A DNA stretch of 9,261 nucleotides from Candidatus Eiseniibacteriota bacterium (GCA_025453925.1 JALOPK010000123.1:1-9261); one strand, 5' to 3'; positions 1 through 6,362 are shown, numbered from the stretch's first letter. Translations and numbers: made by a program. Notes: generated by a model from the sequence alone, not told the origin.

Positions 1-262
1 CCACGCTCCTGTTCCATGGCCGGGGGTAGGTGCATCTGGCGGCGCCGCGTCGCCATCGATGGACCAATGTGCCGCCTTGCTGCCTGTCGAGCAAGGAGGG
101 CCTCCCCGTAAGGGTGCGGGTCATGTGCCGGCATCGCCGAGGGTCAGCTGCTGTCGCCACCCCCTGATGAGAGCGGCGAGGGAACGCCGGCAACCGAGGC
201 GACAAGATCGTTCGGGTCGAGTGGGGAGACCTACCACAGCCCGAGACTGGGCGGAAGTCGCG
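1..262. other. Left-edge stretch without a supportable gene
   Basis: I find no convincing gene here. On the minus strand an ATG at 134 opens a frame that stays open to the left edge (about 44 codons). It has no Shine-Dalgarno site and no recognisable motif, so it is not called. The long plus-strand frame that starts at 59 runs antisense through the AhpD-like gene and is explained by it. Confidence 0.5.
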
Positions 263-637
263 TCAAGAAGAGCTCTTCTCGAACAGGGCATCCATCACCT
301 CGAGCGCAAACCGGGCATGAACCGTCGCGGGGACCACTCCCATCTCGATGGCCACCTCGAGGGTCTCAACGACCTCTCGTTGGGTGGCCCCAGCGTGAAC
401 GGCCTGTTCCATGTGCCACTGCATGCAGGACTGACAGTCGGTGATGACGGCAATGCCGAGCGCGATCAGCTCCTTGTGTTTCCTGGAGAGAGCGCCGTCC
501 ACGAAAGTCGCTTCTTCCAAGGCGGTTGCCGCCCTGTAGACCCTGGAATCCAGCTTCATCCACCGACCGTGAGCCCACTTCCGTCTGAGCGAGATCTGTT
601 CGAGTCTAGCGTGAGCGGCTTCCTTGAGCTGCTTCAT
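263..637 (-). CDS. AhpD-like / carboxymuconolactone decarboxylase family protein
   Basis: This is a 124-residue cytoplasmic protein of the AhpD/CMD fold, a family of small all-helical proteins. Members reduce peroxiredoxins (alkylhydroperoxidase D) or act as decarboxylases. The active-site signature is visible: E56, then C68-x-x-C71, then H75. The E-x11-C-x2-C-x3-H spacing is that of AhpD (E118, C130, C133, H137 in the mycobacterial enzyme). The second AhpD histidine, inside the CxxC, is Ser70 here, so the motif reads CQSC. The helix after it (residues 76-102) is typical of single-domain family members, and the length is normal. The start at 637 is chosen over a longer frame (to 832) because AAGGAGG lies 8 nt upstream and the extension is low-complexity and arginine/proline-rich. 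The gene stands alone, 251 nt from its co-oriented neighbour. The CxxC suggests thiol redox activity; the substrate cannot be told. Confidence 0.9.
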   Translation of the reverse strand: MKQLKEAAHARLEQISLRRKWAHGRWMKLDSRVYRAATALEEATFVDGALSRKHKELIALGIAVITDCQSCMQWHMEQAVHAGATQREVVETLEVAIEMGVVPATVHARFALEVMDALFEKSSS

Positions 638-645
638 CTTGGCGG

Positions 646-652
646 CCTCCTT
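646..652 (-). promoter_or_regulatory. Ribosome binding site of the AhpD-like gene
   Basis: On the minus strand the sequence is AAGGAGG, 8 nt before the ATG at 637. It is a near-perfect Shine-Dalgarno site and decides the start against the longer open frame to 832. Confidence 0.85.
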
Positions 653-888
653 GAAGCGTGAAGGGTGGCGGGGATGAAAGCGAGGGGCGCAGCCCGATGC
701 GGTGAAAGCTACGAGAATCGCAGGCTCAAACGTCAACTTCCGCCCGCGAGCGGCTCCGCACAGCGGTGTCAGGGCCTGACCGTAAGCTGCTCCCATTGAA
801 CGTGAACACCGGGTCGCCGTTGAGGGCGGCAAAGGCCAGGCCCTCGAGTGTGAACGCCGCCGCTAGGTGCGTCGTTCGGAATCCGGTC

Positions 889-1575
889 TCAGCCTGGTCT
901 GAACCGTACTCCTACCATTGACGTGATAACGAGTGGCGCGCCGGGAATGATGCTCCACTGGAACTCGATCGAGTCGCTGATCCGACGGAGGTACTCCAGC
1001 TCGACTGCCGACCAGAAGAGTCGATACTGCCAGCCTCTCCAGACCCGGTCACCATAGAACTCGTCATCTTCGTATTCCTCGAACCTGTGCCAGTCGCGCC
1101 TGAAGCTCAGGATCGGACCGACTCCCGCGTTCACGCGATTGCCGCTCCAGGAGCACTCGAGCCTCGGGCCGGCATGGATGCAGCCGGCCGTGAGGAATGC
1201 GCAGTCTTTGTACAGCGACGACGTGAGACGAACGAAAAACGCATCAGTCAGACGGTAGTCGAGGTTCACCGCCGCACCGACCGAGAGAACCAGATAGGCC
1301 TTCCTGTCGAGCTTCAGGGGGTAGACTTCGGGCGTGTTCCCTCCATCGGGATGCCAGGTCAATCCAAGATACTGAACTGACAGCTCCCATGGCGAAGGTG
1401 GTTTGGGGGCGGGCTCAACTGCCCGTGCCAGGGGGCATGCCGGCCAGAGAGCGGCCAGCATGCACAGGATCCGGAGATAGCCACTGAAGAGCGCGAGGCC
1501 CGGCGCTGCGGTCTCGGACAGGGAGGCCCGTTTCTCCTGCTCGGCCTGGGTCGGGAGCAATCTTGTCGAGTCCAT
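889..1575 (-). CDS. Exported hypothetical protein, probable small outer-membrane beta-barrel
   Basis: A 228-residue protein of unassigned function. Residues 26-49 are hydrophobic and end in a plausible signal-peptidase site (A-R-A, cleavage after about residue 52). A proline-rich linker follows. The mature part (about 175 residues) has alternating polar and hydrophobic/aromatic stretches, many Y, W and F, and glycine-rich turns, as expected for 8 or so amphipathic strands. Examples are WELSVQYLGLTW near residue 63 and the terminal VITSMVGVRFRPG. Such a pattern usually means an outer-membrane or periplasmic beta-barrel. The start is uncertain: GTG (1578) and ATG (1575) are adjacent, and TGAGG sits 5 nt before the ATG, so I prefer the ATG. 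The roughly 25 residues before the hydrophobic segment are longer than a normal signal-peptide n-region, so an alternative downstream start is possible. I do not recognise a named family. Confidence 0.75.
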   Translation of the reverse strand: MDSTRLLPTQAEQEKRASLSETAAPGLALFSGYLRILCMLAALWPACPLARAVEPAPKPPSPWELSVQYLGLTWHPDGGNTPEVYPLKLDRKAYLVLSVGAAVNLDYRLTDAFFVRLTSSLYKDCAFLTAGCIHAGPRLECSWSGNRVNAGVGPILSFRRDWHRFEEYEDDEFYGDRVWRGWQYRLFWSAVELEYLRRISDSIEFQWSIIPGAPLVITSMVGVRFRPG

Positions 1576-1865
1576 CACGACCTCAGGGCGAGGGGTGGTC
1601 CTCCCGAGGGATTCGACTGCACGACTGCAAGGAACGGCCCCAATTCTGTCGGGTCAAGCGGGGGGAATCGGGGCGGGTCTGCAGCGTTTCCCTCGCCGTC
1701 CCCAGCTTGGCAAGTGTGCCCTGCACGGGCAGCGGCTCTTGGGGGTCAGGGCCAGGCAGGTGACAGCCTCCCGACGATGGAGCGCCATGGGTTCGAATCA
1801 CACTCACGAGAAGACCATCGGGGCATATGTCCCCCGAAGGCCGGCAAAACGCGGCCTGGCCGGGC

Positions 1866-1972
1866 CGAAGGCAGGCACGGACGGCACTATTCTAACATTA
1901 GAATAGTTGGGTGTGGGCCCCGGCTACGCCGGCTGCGGGGCATCACCGGCCAGACGCCTCGGCGGGTGTCGG
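1866..1972 (+). repeat. Dispersed structured repeat, copy A (three hairpins)
   Basis: This is the partner of copy B at 3822-3930, in the same orientation. Positions 1866-1907 match 3822-3863 with 38 of 42 identities, and 1934-1951 match 3892-3909 exactly (18 nt). Three hairpins can be drawn. H1 is ACTATTCTAA (1886-1895) with TTAGAATAGT (1898-1907), a perfect 10-bp stem. H2 is CCGGC (1920-1924) with GCCGG (1928-1932). H3 is GACGCCT (1953-1959), loop CGGC, GGGTGTC (1964-1970), counting two G.U pairs. Pairing is kept in copy B although stem bases differ. It could be a structured RNA, a transcription-factor operator (H1 only) or a miniature mobile element with hairpin ends. It contains no coding sequence. 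Confidence 0.8.
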
Positions 1973-2044
1973 GGATCGTCGCGGCGTGTCCCTAGGAGCC
2001 AGTCCCTTGACAGATGCTGCCTTGAAGTTGACAACTTGCCAACG

Positions 2045-2061
2045 TGCCAAGACCGGCCCTG
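2045..2061 (-). repeat. Possible inverted flank, left copy
   Basis: TGCCAAGACCGGCCCTG resembles the reverse complement of 3696-3714 (14 matches over 17 aligned positions with a 2-nt gap). The pair brackets the zinc-finger/DUF1579-like gene in inverted orientation. The match is short and could be chance. Confidence 0.3.
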
Positions 2062-2085
2062 ATACTTCATCGATGCCCTCTGTCT

Positions 2086-3318
2086 CTAGTGGTTTTGACC
2101 TCCGCGGCGGACGGAACTAACGGCGTAGGGGGTCCAGCCCTGTTCCCCTGCCATTTCCGCCCGGACGTCCAGGCCCTCCTGCGGCCGGAATTGCCACAGC
2201 AACCGAAAGGCATCCTCCTGATCCACCGGGCGGAAATCGATCCCTCGCCCGCCGTCCACACTCCGGCCGCGCAAGTCGGTGGACTGGCCGGGGACGGTCA
2301 GCACGATCAGCCGGTACTGCTGCAAATCCGGCACCCAGGTGAGGAATACTTCCCCTTCCAGGGTCCGGCCATCGGCGTAATGGGAACTCTCCGTCATCCG
2401 GTACCAGGTGCCGCCAAAGAGCGGCTCCACGCTGATCTCACCGGTGACGGCGACGTTGTTCTCCTGGCCCTGCGTCTCCCACTGACCGGCCAGGAAGGCC
2501 GCCGCGCGAAGCCCGCTCTTGACCGCGCCGGCCGCGGCCGGCGGGACTCCGGAACCGGCGGGCGGGCTGGCCGCTCCCTGGCGGACCCGGCTCTCGGACA
2601 GGCGGTTCCACCCCCCACTGCTCTGTTGCTCGATGGACATATCCAAGCCGGTACCGGGCAGGATCTTCCAGACCAGGCGCAATGACTCCTGGCCTACGAC
2701 CGCCAGGGCGAGGGTCCGGCCGTCTCCGCCGGCCGGCCCGCGCAGCACCACGGCCTGGCCGCTGCCCGCAAACTCCAGCATGAAATACCCTTTCGCGTCG
2801 GGCTCGTAGGTCAGGGCGATCAGGCAGTCGTCCGCCCGGCCGTCGGGGTACCGGGAGGCTTCCTGGAACAGCAGCCAGGTCCCCTCCAGGCAGGATCTCA
2901 CCGAGTAGGTCCCGGTGACTATATCCGTCCCCTTGGTATGCCGCAACGCCCACGTCCCGCCATCCATGAAGGCCAGCGGTTGGAGCGCATGCCGGATGGC
3001 CTCCAGGTTCTGTTGCCGCTGCTCGGCCGCCCTCTTGGCCAAGGTTCCCGCCGGCAGCCGTCCCGTCCCGTTGCAGGCCAGGCAGGTCATCCCCTGGCCA
3101 TTGCATCCCGGGCAGATTCCGCTGCCGCGGCAGCTGGGGCATCCGGGCCCGGGCGCCCGGGTCGCGTACAAACCGGAGCAGGTGTTGCACTTACCGATGA
3201 ACGGCCAGAAGCAGCGGCCGCAGCCGACCCGCCCCGTCCCCTTGCAGGCGGGGCACACATCGGCCAAGACCACTGTCGCAACCAGTGACATGACAAGGAG
3301 CAACAACGGAATCCGCAT
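2086..3318 (-). CDS. Exported protein: DnaJ-type CxxC cluster plus two tandem DUF1579-like domains
   Basis: A 410-residue protein. Residues 1-19 form a clear signal peptide, with cleavage likely after VVLA. Immediately after come six CxxC pairs (C22/25, 33/36, 44/47, 60/63, 69/72, 79/82), several in the CxxCxGxG form of the DnaJ central zinc finger. There is no J-domain. A short polar helical stretch (92-112) follows. Two copies of one beta-rich domain come next: about 113-247 and, after a Pro/Ala/Gly linker (248-267), about 270-405. The copies align at GTW (146, 303), YxDGR (157-161, 314-318), LTxxPD (169-174, 326-331) and LxWxxxPxxGLD (216-226, 373-384). These resemble DUF1579-type beta-barrels (inference). 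The start at 3318 has GGAGG 5 nt upstream; a longer frame to 3369 would hide the signal peptide. Zinc binding and the ligand of the barrels are untested inferences. Direct repeats (copies A and B) flank the gene. Confidence 0.85.
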   Translation of the reverse strand: MRIPLLLLVMSLVATVVLADVCPACKGTGRVGCGRCFWPFIGKCNTCSGLYATRAPGPGCPSCRGSGICPGCNGQGMTCLACNGTGRLPAGTLAKRAAEQRQQNLEAIRHALQPLAFMDGGTWALRHTKGTDIVTGTYSVRSCLEGTWLLFQEASRYPDGRADDCLIALTYEPDAKGYFMLEFAGSGQAVVLRGPAGGDGRTLALAVVGQESLRLVWKILPGTGLDMSIEQQSSGGWNRLSESRVRQGAASPPAGSGVPPAAAGAVKSGLRAAAFLAGQWETQGQENNVAVTGEISVEPLFGGTWYRMTESSHYADGRTLEGEVFLTWVPDLQQYRLIVLTVPGQSTDLRGRSVDGGRGIDFRPVDQEDAFRLLWQFRPQEGLDVRAEMAGEQGWTPYAVSSVRRGGQNH

Positions 3319-3323
3319 CCGAA

Positions 3324-3328
3324 CCTCC
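3324..3328 (-). promoter_or_regulatory. Ribosome binding site of the CxxC/DUF1579-like gene
   Basis: On the minus strand, GGAGG lies 5 nt before the ATG at 3318. It supports the start that places the signal peptide at the N-terminus. Confidence 0.75.
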
Positions 3329-3695
3329 CTCCCGGGGAGTGAACTGATCACTCCGCCTGGGTACCGCATTTACTGACAGCAATTGCTGATAGGGATTTGC
3401 ATTTCGACAGAGCAGGGCGTCTTGGCGCCATGAGCGGCTCTCCTCTGGGGAAATCACGGATAACCATGCGTCCCACGGTTTTCAACTTCACTGTAAATGG
3501 GCGGCGAGGCGGTGTCAAGGCGCGAGGGGCGTGAAGAGCACAGAGCCTCATTCCCGGCGGCGATCGGGCCGGTGCTGTTGCGGGTGCCGGCCAAAGAGGG
3601 GAATTCGATGCATCGGACATGGTTGGTCACCTTCATCTCTCACCCTCTCGCTTTGACGTGCTGGAAGAGCCGTGTTGTCCAAAGTGAAGGAGCAC

Positions 3696-3714
3696 CAGGG
3701 GTCAGGCCTTGACA
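3696..3714 (+). repeat. Possible inverted flank, right copy
   Basis: CAGGGGTCAGGCCTTGACA is related in reverse complement to 2045-2061. From memory, similar GGGGTCAGG-CTTGACA sequences occur beside REP-associated Y1 transposase genes; no transposase is present here. The TTGACA at 3709-3714 has no matching -10, so I do not call a promoter. Confidence 0.3.
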
Positions 3715-3821
3715 TGTGACAGGCCCGTTGTGAAAGAGGGCCGTGGATTCGATTGGGAATCTCCGGGCACGCATTGGGCCACAAGGGCTCCGAGGGTCGG
3801 TAGAGTGGGTCGCGACTAGGT

Positions 3822-3930
3822 CGAAAGCAGGCACGGACCGCACTATTCTAACCTTGGAATAGTGGGCAAAATCGGCGCCGTCTACGCCGAATGCGGGGCA
3901 TCACCGGCCGGGCTCCTCGGCAGGAGTCGG
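3822..3930 (+). repeat. Dispersed structured repeat, copy B (three hairpins)
   Basis: Partner of copy A, with the same order of parts. H1 is ACTATTCTAA (3842-3851) with TTGGAATAGT (3854-3863): ten pairs including one T.G that is a wobble in RNA, plus an outer C3841-G3864. H2 is TCGGCG (3872-3877) with CGCCGA (3885-3890). H3 is GGCTCCT (3911-3917), loop CGGC (3918-3921), AGGAGTC (3922-3928), with one G.U. Relative to copy A, H3 pair 4 is T3914-A3925 against G1956.T1967, and the H2 closing pair is T3872-A3890 against C1920-G1932. A 12-bp palindrome (CAGTCCGGACTG, 3931-3942) follows directly. The copy lies about 500 nt upstream of the start of one divergent gene and 470 nt before the other. Confidence 0.8.
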
Positions 3931-4032
3931 CAGTCCGGACTGAACCCCTAACCCTGAACCCCGGAACCTGCGGGCGGAGCGAGCCGGCAGTCGGCTGTCG
4001 GCTGGCAGAGAGCAGAAAGCTGAGAGCTGCCG
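3931..4032. repeat. Palindrome and degenerate low-complexity repeats
   Basis: A perfect 12-bp palindrome CAGTCCGGACTG lies at 3931-3942. The unit TGAACCCC occurs at 3941-3948 and 3955-3962, separated by TAACCC and followed by GGAACC. TCGGCTG occurs twice in tandem (3991-3997, 3998-4004), enclosed by CGGCAG (3985-3990) and CTGCCG (4027-4032). This looks like decayed simple-sequence intergenic DNA. I see no function. Confidence 0.5.
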
Positions 4033-4386
4033 CACAGCGGCTATGTGCCCACTCCACCGCGCAGATTCTCGTTCGGCAACTTCGGAAGCGGCGCCTGCGG
4101 TTCCCCGCAACTTGGCGTTTCGCCTACATCCCGACGCCGCGTCGTAACCTTCCTCAATGCGCTTTCTGCACCAAGGCACCCTAGTTGCCATCTGTTCCCC
4201 TTCGCTCCACCTCGCCGATTATCCGGCGCTTTCCCAATGTCCCCCAGTTGCTTTCCATTTCAAGGTCAAACACCGAGCCTCCACTGTTTCGCCGCTTGAA
4301 ACGGCGGTCGGCAATGGCTACTTTCACGCATTCGTCACACCGGGCGCAGAGACACCGGTCTGGGGGTGTCAACGATCCACGTAACG

Positions 4387-4393
4387 AAGGAGA
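4387..4393 (+). promoter_or_regulatory. Ribosome binding site of the ASST gene
   Basis: AAGGAGA lies 7 nt before the GTG at 4401. It selects the GTG start and puts a signal peptide at the N-terminus, against the longer frame from 4185. Confidence 0.85.
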
Positions 4394-4400
4394 CCGTACC

Positions 4401-5939
4401 GTGACAAAGCATGTGCTCTGCGCTGCTGTCCTCCTCGCTGCCCCGTTTCCGGCTGCCAGCCAGCAGTCGTTTGAGGGATTGACGCTGGTATCACCGAGCT
4501 TCTCAACGAGCACCTACCTGATTGACATGGCCGGCTCCACCGTGCGCACCTGGCATGGCGCCGAGAACCCGGCGAGCACCGCCTATCTGCTGGAGGACGG
4601 CTCACTGCTGAGACCGTGCATAGACCCTGACGGGCACTTCCCGGGAGCTGGAGCGGGAGGGCGGGTGCAGCGGATCGATGCGGATGACAGCGTCATCTGG
4701 GATTTCACCTTCTCGGACTCAACCCATCAGCAGCACCACGACATTAGACCACTTTCCAATGGCAACATCCTGTTGATCGCTTGGGAGAAAAAAACCATCG
4801 AGGAGGCCCAAGCAGCAGGTCGGCAGGACATAGACAACGAGATGTGGCCTACGCTCATCGTGGAGGTTGAGCCCCAGGAGCCCACAGGGGGAAACATCGT
4901 ATGGGAGTGGCATCTATGGGACCACCTCATTCAAGACGTTGATCCGGAGAAGTCCAACTACGGAACCGTTGCAGAGCATCCGGAACTTATGGACATCAAC
5001 TTTGGCGATGTTGGACTTGGACACCAGGGAATTGGCGACTGGATCCATGCGAATGCTGTCGACTACAGTGAAGAGCTTGATCAGATTGTCTTTAGTTCAC
5101 GTAGCATGAATGAATTCTACGTCATTGATCACAGCACTACAATAGATGAAGCTGCGGGTCACACAGGTGGAAACGCTGGAAGGGGTGGGGATCTTCTCTA
5201 TCGCTGGGGGAATCCTCAGGTGTACGATAGGGGAACTCCTGCCGACCAGCAGTTCCAGGTTGTTCACGGCGCGAACTGGATTGATCGAGGTCTGCCAGGT
5301 GAAGGTAACATCCTCGTTTTCAACAACGGAGACCGGTCGGGCACGGCGAACGACTATTCTGTTGTTGAGGAAATCGTCCCTCCTCTTGAATCGAGCCTAC
5401 GCTACTACATAGCACCGGGTGCTGCCTTTGGCCCCTCTGGTCCGGCGTGGACGTACGGTGGACCTGGCGGCTTCTACGGTGGGCCGGTGCAGTGCGGCGC
5501 CTATCGATTGCCAAACGGGAACACCCTCGTCTGCAAGACAAACACCGGCTACGTATTCGAAGTCACGCATTCGGGAACGACGGTGTGGGACTACGACATT
5601 CCGGGGCGTATCGCGCGAGCGCCGCGCTACTGGGTTGATCTCAGGGCGACTCTGGCGGGAGGGGCCCTGGAGCTGGAATGGCAATCGCGGCCCGGAGTTG
5701 CGGCCTATTGGGTATATGGAGCCGAGAATCAAACGTACTTTGCACCCGGTCTCGTACCCCTATTCGCGGGAAGGGTCGCCATCGTGCCCTCCGGGATCAC
5801 CACGTGGTTCAGTCCCGCAGGCATAGGCGACCCGGCACACAACTGGACGTACATGGTCATGGCCGTGGACGAAGGCGAGAGCGTACTCGCCAGATCGAAC
5901 CGAGTGGGCGAGCAGGAGTTCGCATTCGGCACGCCATAG
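4401..5939 (+). CDS. Secreted arylsulfotransferase (ASST) family protein with FN3-like C-terminal module
   Basis: A 512-residue protein starting at GTG. Residues 1-20 are a signal peptide. Residues about 24-410 resemble bacterial ASST-family propellers. Landmarks are V89-Q-R-I-D-A-D-D..W100, H112-H113-D-I..L118-S-N-G-N-I, W173-D-H-L, H217-A-N-A-V-D, SSRSMNEFYVIDHS (232-245), LLYRWGNP (265-272), Q286-V-V-H289-G, LVFNNG (305-310) and LPNGNTLVC (370-378). ASST enzymes are periplasmic, move sulfuryl groups between phenolic compounds without PAPS, and use active-site histidines; H112/H113, H217 and H289 are candidates. Residues 412-512 form a separate FN3-like module homologous to the end of the next gene. 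GC falls to about 52 % over the catalytic part (4741-5400) and is about 64 % over 5581-5939, suggesting a chimeric origin. Family assignment is firm at fold level. Enzymatic sulfotransfer is inferred; many family members are uncharacterised. Confidence 0.85.
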   Translation: MTKHVLCAAVLLAAPFPAASQQSFEGLTLVSPSFSTSTYLIDMAGSTVRTWHGAENPASTAYLLEDGSLLRPCIDPDGHFPGAGAGGRVQRIDADDSVIWDFTFSDSTHQQHHDIRPLSNGNILLIAWEKKTIEEAQAAGRQDIDNEMWPTLIVEVEPQEPTGGNIVWEWHLWDHLIQDVDPEKSNYGTVAEHPELMDINFGDVGLGHQGIGDWIHANAVDYSEELDQIVFSSRSMNEFYVIDHSTTIDEAAGHTGGNAGRGGDLLYRWGNPQVYDRGTPADQQFQVVHGANWIDRGLPGEGNILVFNNGDRSGTANDYSVVEEIVPPLESSLRYYIAPGAAFGPSGPAWTYGGPGGFYGGPVQCGAYRLPNGNTLVCKTNTGYVFEVTHSGTTVWDYDIPGRIARAPRYWVDLRATLAGGALELEWQSRPGVAAYWVYGAENQTYFAPGLVPLFAGRVAIVPSGITTWFSPAGIGDPAHNWTYMVMAVDEGESVLARSNRVGEQEFAFGTP

Positions 5940-5985
5940 CCGCGTGCCAACGGAGGCTCTTCGATCGTAGGGTAGCCCTCCAACA

Positions 5986-6076
5986 TGATATGTGAGACAG
6001 CCCTGCCCCTACGCAGCTCCTTCGAATTCCATGGTATGGAGACTATGCATAGGGGGCAGGTCGTGTCCACACATCA
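5986..6076 (+). repeat. Long imperfect inverted repeat (hairpin), about 30 bp of stem
   Basis: Outer arms 5986-5999 and 6064-6076 give 12 pairs with one mismatch (A5990/C6072) and one bulge. Inner arms 6002-6015 and 6046-6060 give 13 pairs with one bulged G and one mismatch (CCTGCCCC against GGGGCAGG is the core). CTCC (6017-6020) with GGAG (6038-6041) closes the apex. It lies 47 nt after the ASST stop. No T-run follows, so it is not a canonical intrinsic terminator. It could be a MITE-like remnant, an mRNA 3' structure or a processed RNA. Confidence 0.65.
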
Positions 6077-6301
6077 GAACCCGACACCGAGCCGCGCCTC
6101 ACTCGGGCTACGGTGATACCCCTTCCCTTCCGATTGCCACGAATGCCTCAAATCCCACAATCGCCTACCTGACCCCAGACCCCACCCGTGCCCCTGAACC
6201 GCTCTACAGCCCGCTCCTGCGGGGCCTGGAGGAGGCGAGGGTTGCTCCCCGCTCGATGAGGGCGTACCTTACAGATAGTGATGACGACGTCACCGTATCA
6301 T

Positions 6302-6346
6302 GTGGCATTCGCCACGCGAAACGAGGGCGCCTTTCGCCGGCCGGCG
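6302..6346 (+). promoter_or_regulatory. Competing leader hairpins upstream of the propeller gene
   Basis: GTGGC-ATTC-GCCAC (6302-6315) and TTCGC-CAC-GCGAA (6308-6320) overlap and cannot form together. A perfect palindrome CGCCGGCCGGCG (6335-6346) ends 2 nt before the Shine-Dalgarno site. Such structures could affect translation, but short GC-rich stems arise easily by chance at this composition. Confidence 0.3.
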
Positions 6347-6348
6347 GC

Positions 6349-6354
6349 AAGGAG
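6349..6354 (+). promoter_or_regulatory. Ribosome binding site of the propeller gene
   Basis: AAGGAG lies 8 nt before the ATG at 6363. It supports this start. Confidence 0.85.
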
Positions 6355-6362
6355 CGTGAGAC

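Larger units (their letters stand above)
1579..2085. other. Gene-free interval with repeat copy A
   Basis: About 500 nt between two minus-strand genes. Frames on both strands are short and look like noise. Contents: a GC-rich leader (1579-1865) with small inverted repeats, structured repeat copy A (1866-1972), then 2004-2061. The last stretch holds two TTGACA hexamers (2007-2012, 2028-2033), an AAGTT-GAC-AACTT inverted repeat (2025-2037), and a motif at 2045-2061 related to the reverse complement of 3696-3714. No promoter, tRNA or terminator could be supported. Confidence 0.6.
3319..4400. other. Gene-free kilobase with repeats between divergent genes
   Basis: This lies between a minus-strand and a plus-strand gene, so promoters for both should be here, but no convincing -35/-10 pair is visible. 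Short frames on both strands lack Shine-Dalgarno sites and recognisable content. Contents: the inverted-flank motif 3696-3714, structured repeat copy B (3822-3930), a perfect palindrome (3931-3942), degenerate TGAACCCC units (3941-3968) and a TCGGCTG tandem with surrounding low complexity (3985-4032). The frame open from 4185 into the ASST gene is an upstream extension without its own ribosome site. Confidence 0.6.
5940..6362. other. Gene-free interval with a long imperfect hairpin
   Basis: This separates two co-oriented plus-strand genes, so a common operon is doubtful. It contains the long hairpin 5986-6076 and small hairpins near the next start. A plus-strand frame (5992-6375) overlaps the next gene's start, lacks a Shine-Dalgarno site and is not called. 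Confidence 0.6.

Noticed and set aside
1-134. Minus-strand frame open to the left edge from an ATG at 134
   Set aside because: Only 44 codons are visible, with no Shine-Dalgarno site and no family resemblance. It cannot be supported from this window.
59-661. Plus-strand 200-residue open frame
   Set aside because: It lies antisense to the AhpD-like gene, has no ribosome site and no recognisable protein content.
638-832. Longer start for the AhpD-like gene
   Set aside because: The extension is Arg/Pro-rich and unlike the family, while AAGGAGG sits 8 nt before the internal ATG at 637.
1790-1799. GGTTCGAATC, the classical tRNA T-loop sequence
   Set aside because: The flanking five bases on each side pair poorly (mismatches at two of five), no matching acceptor stem is found upstream, and the possible anticodon loop lacks U33. 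Not a tRNA.
2007-2033. Two TTGACA hexamers that look like -35 boxes (also one at 3709-3714)
   Set aside because: None has a convincing -10 box at 16-18 nt, and the ones at 2007 and 2028 point away from any plus-strand gene start nearby.
1866-3930. CRISPR array or integron attC sites as an explanation of repeats A and B
   Set aside because: There are only two copies, 1.95 kb apart, with no regular spacers and no cas genes, and no attC core sites or integrase. The three-hairpin layout does not match either.
4185-4400. Longer ATG start for the ASST gene
   Set aside because: It would bury the signal peptide 70 residues inside. AAGGAGA before the GTG at 4401 is a better start.
6001-6060. Intrinsic terminator for the ASST gene
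   Set aside because: The stem is strong, but no T-run follows on either strand.
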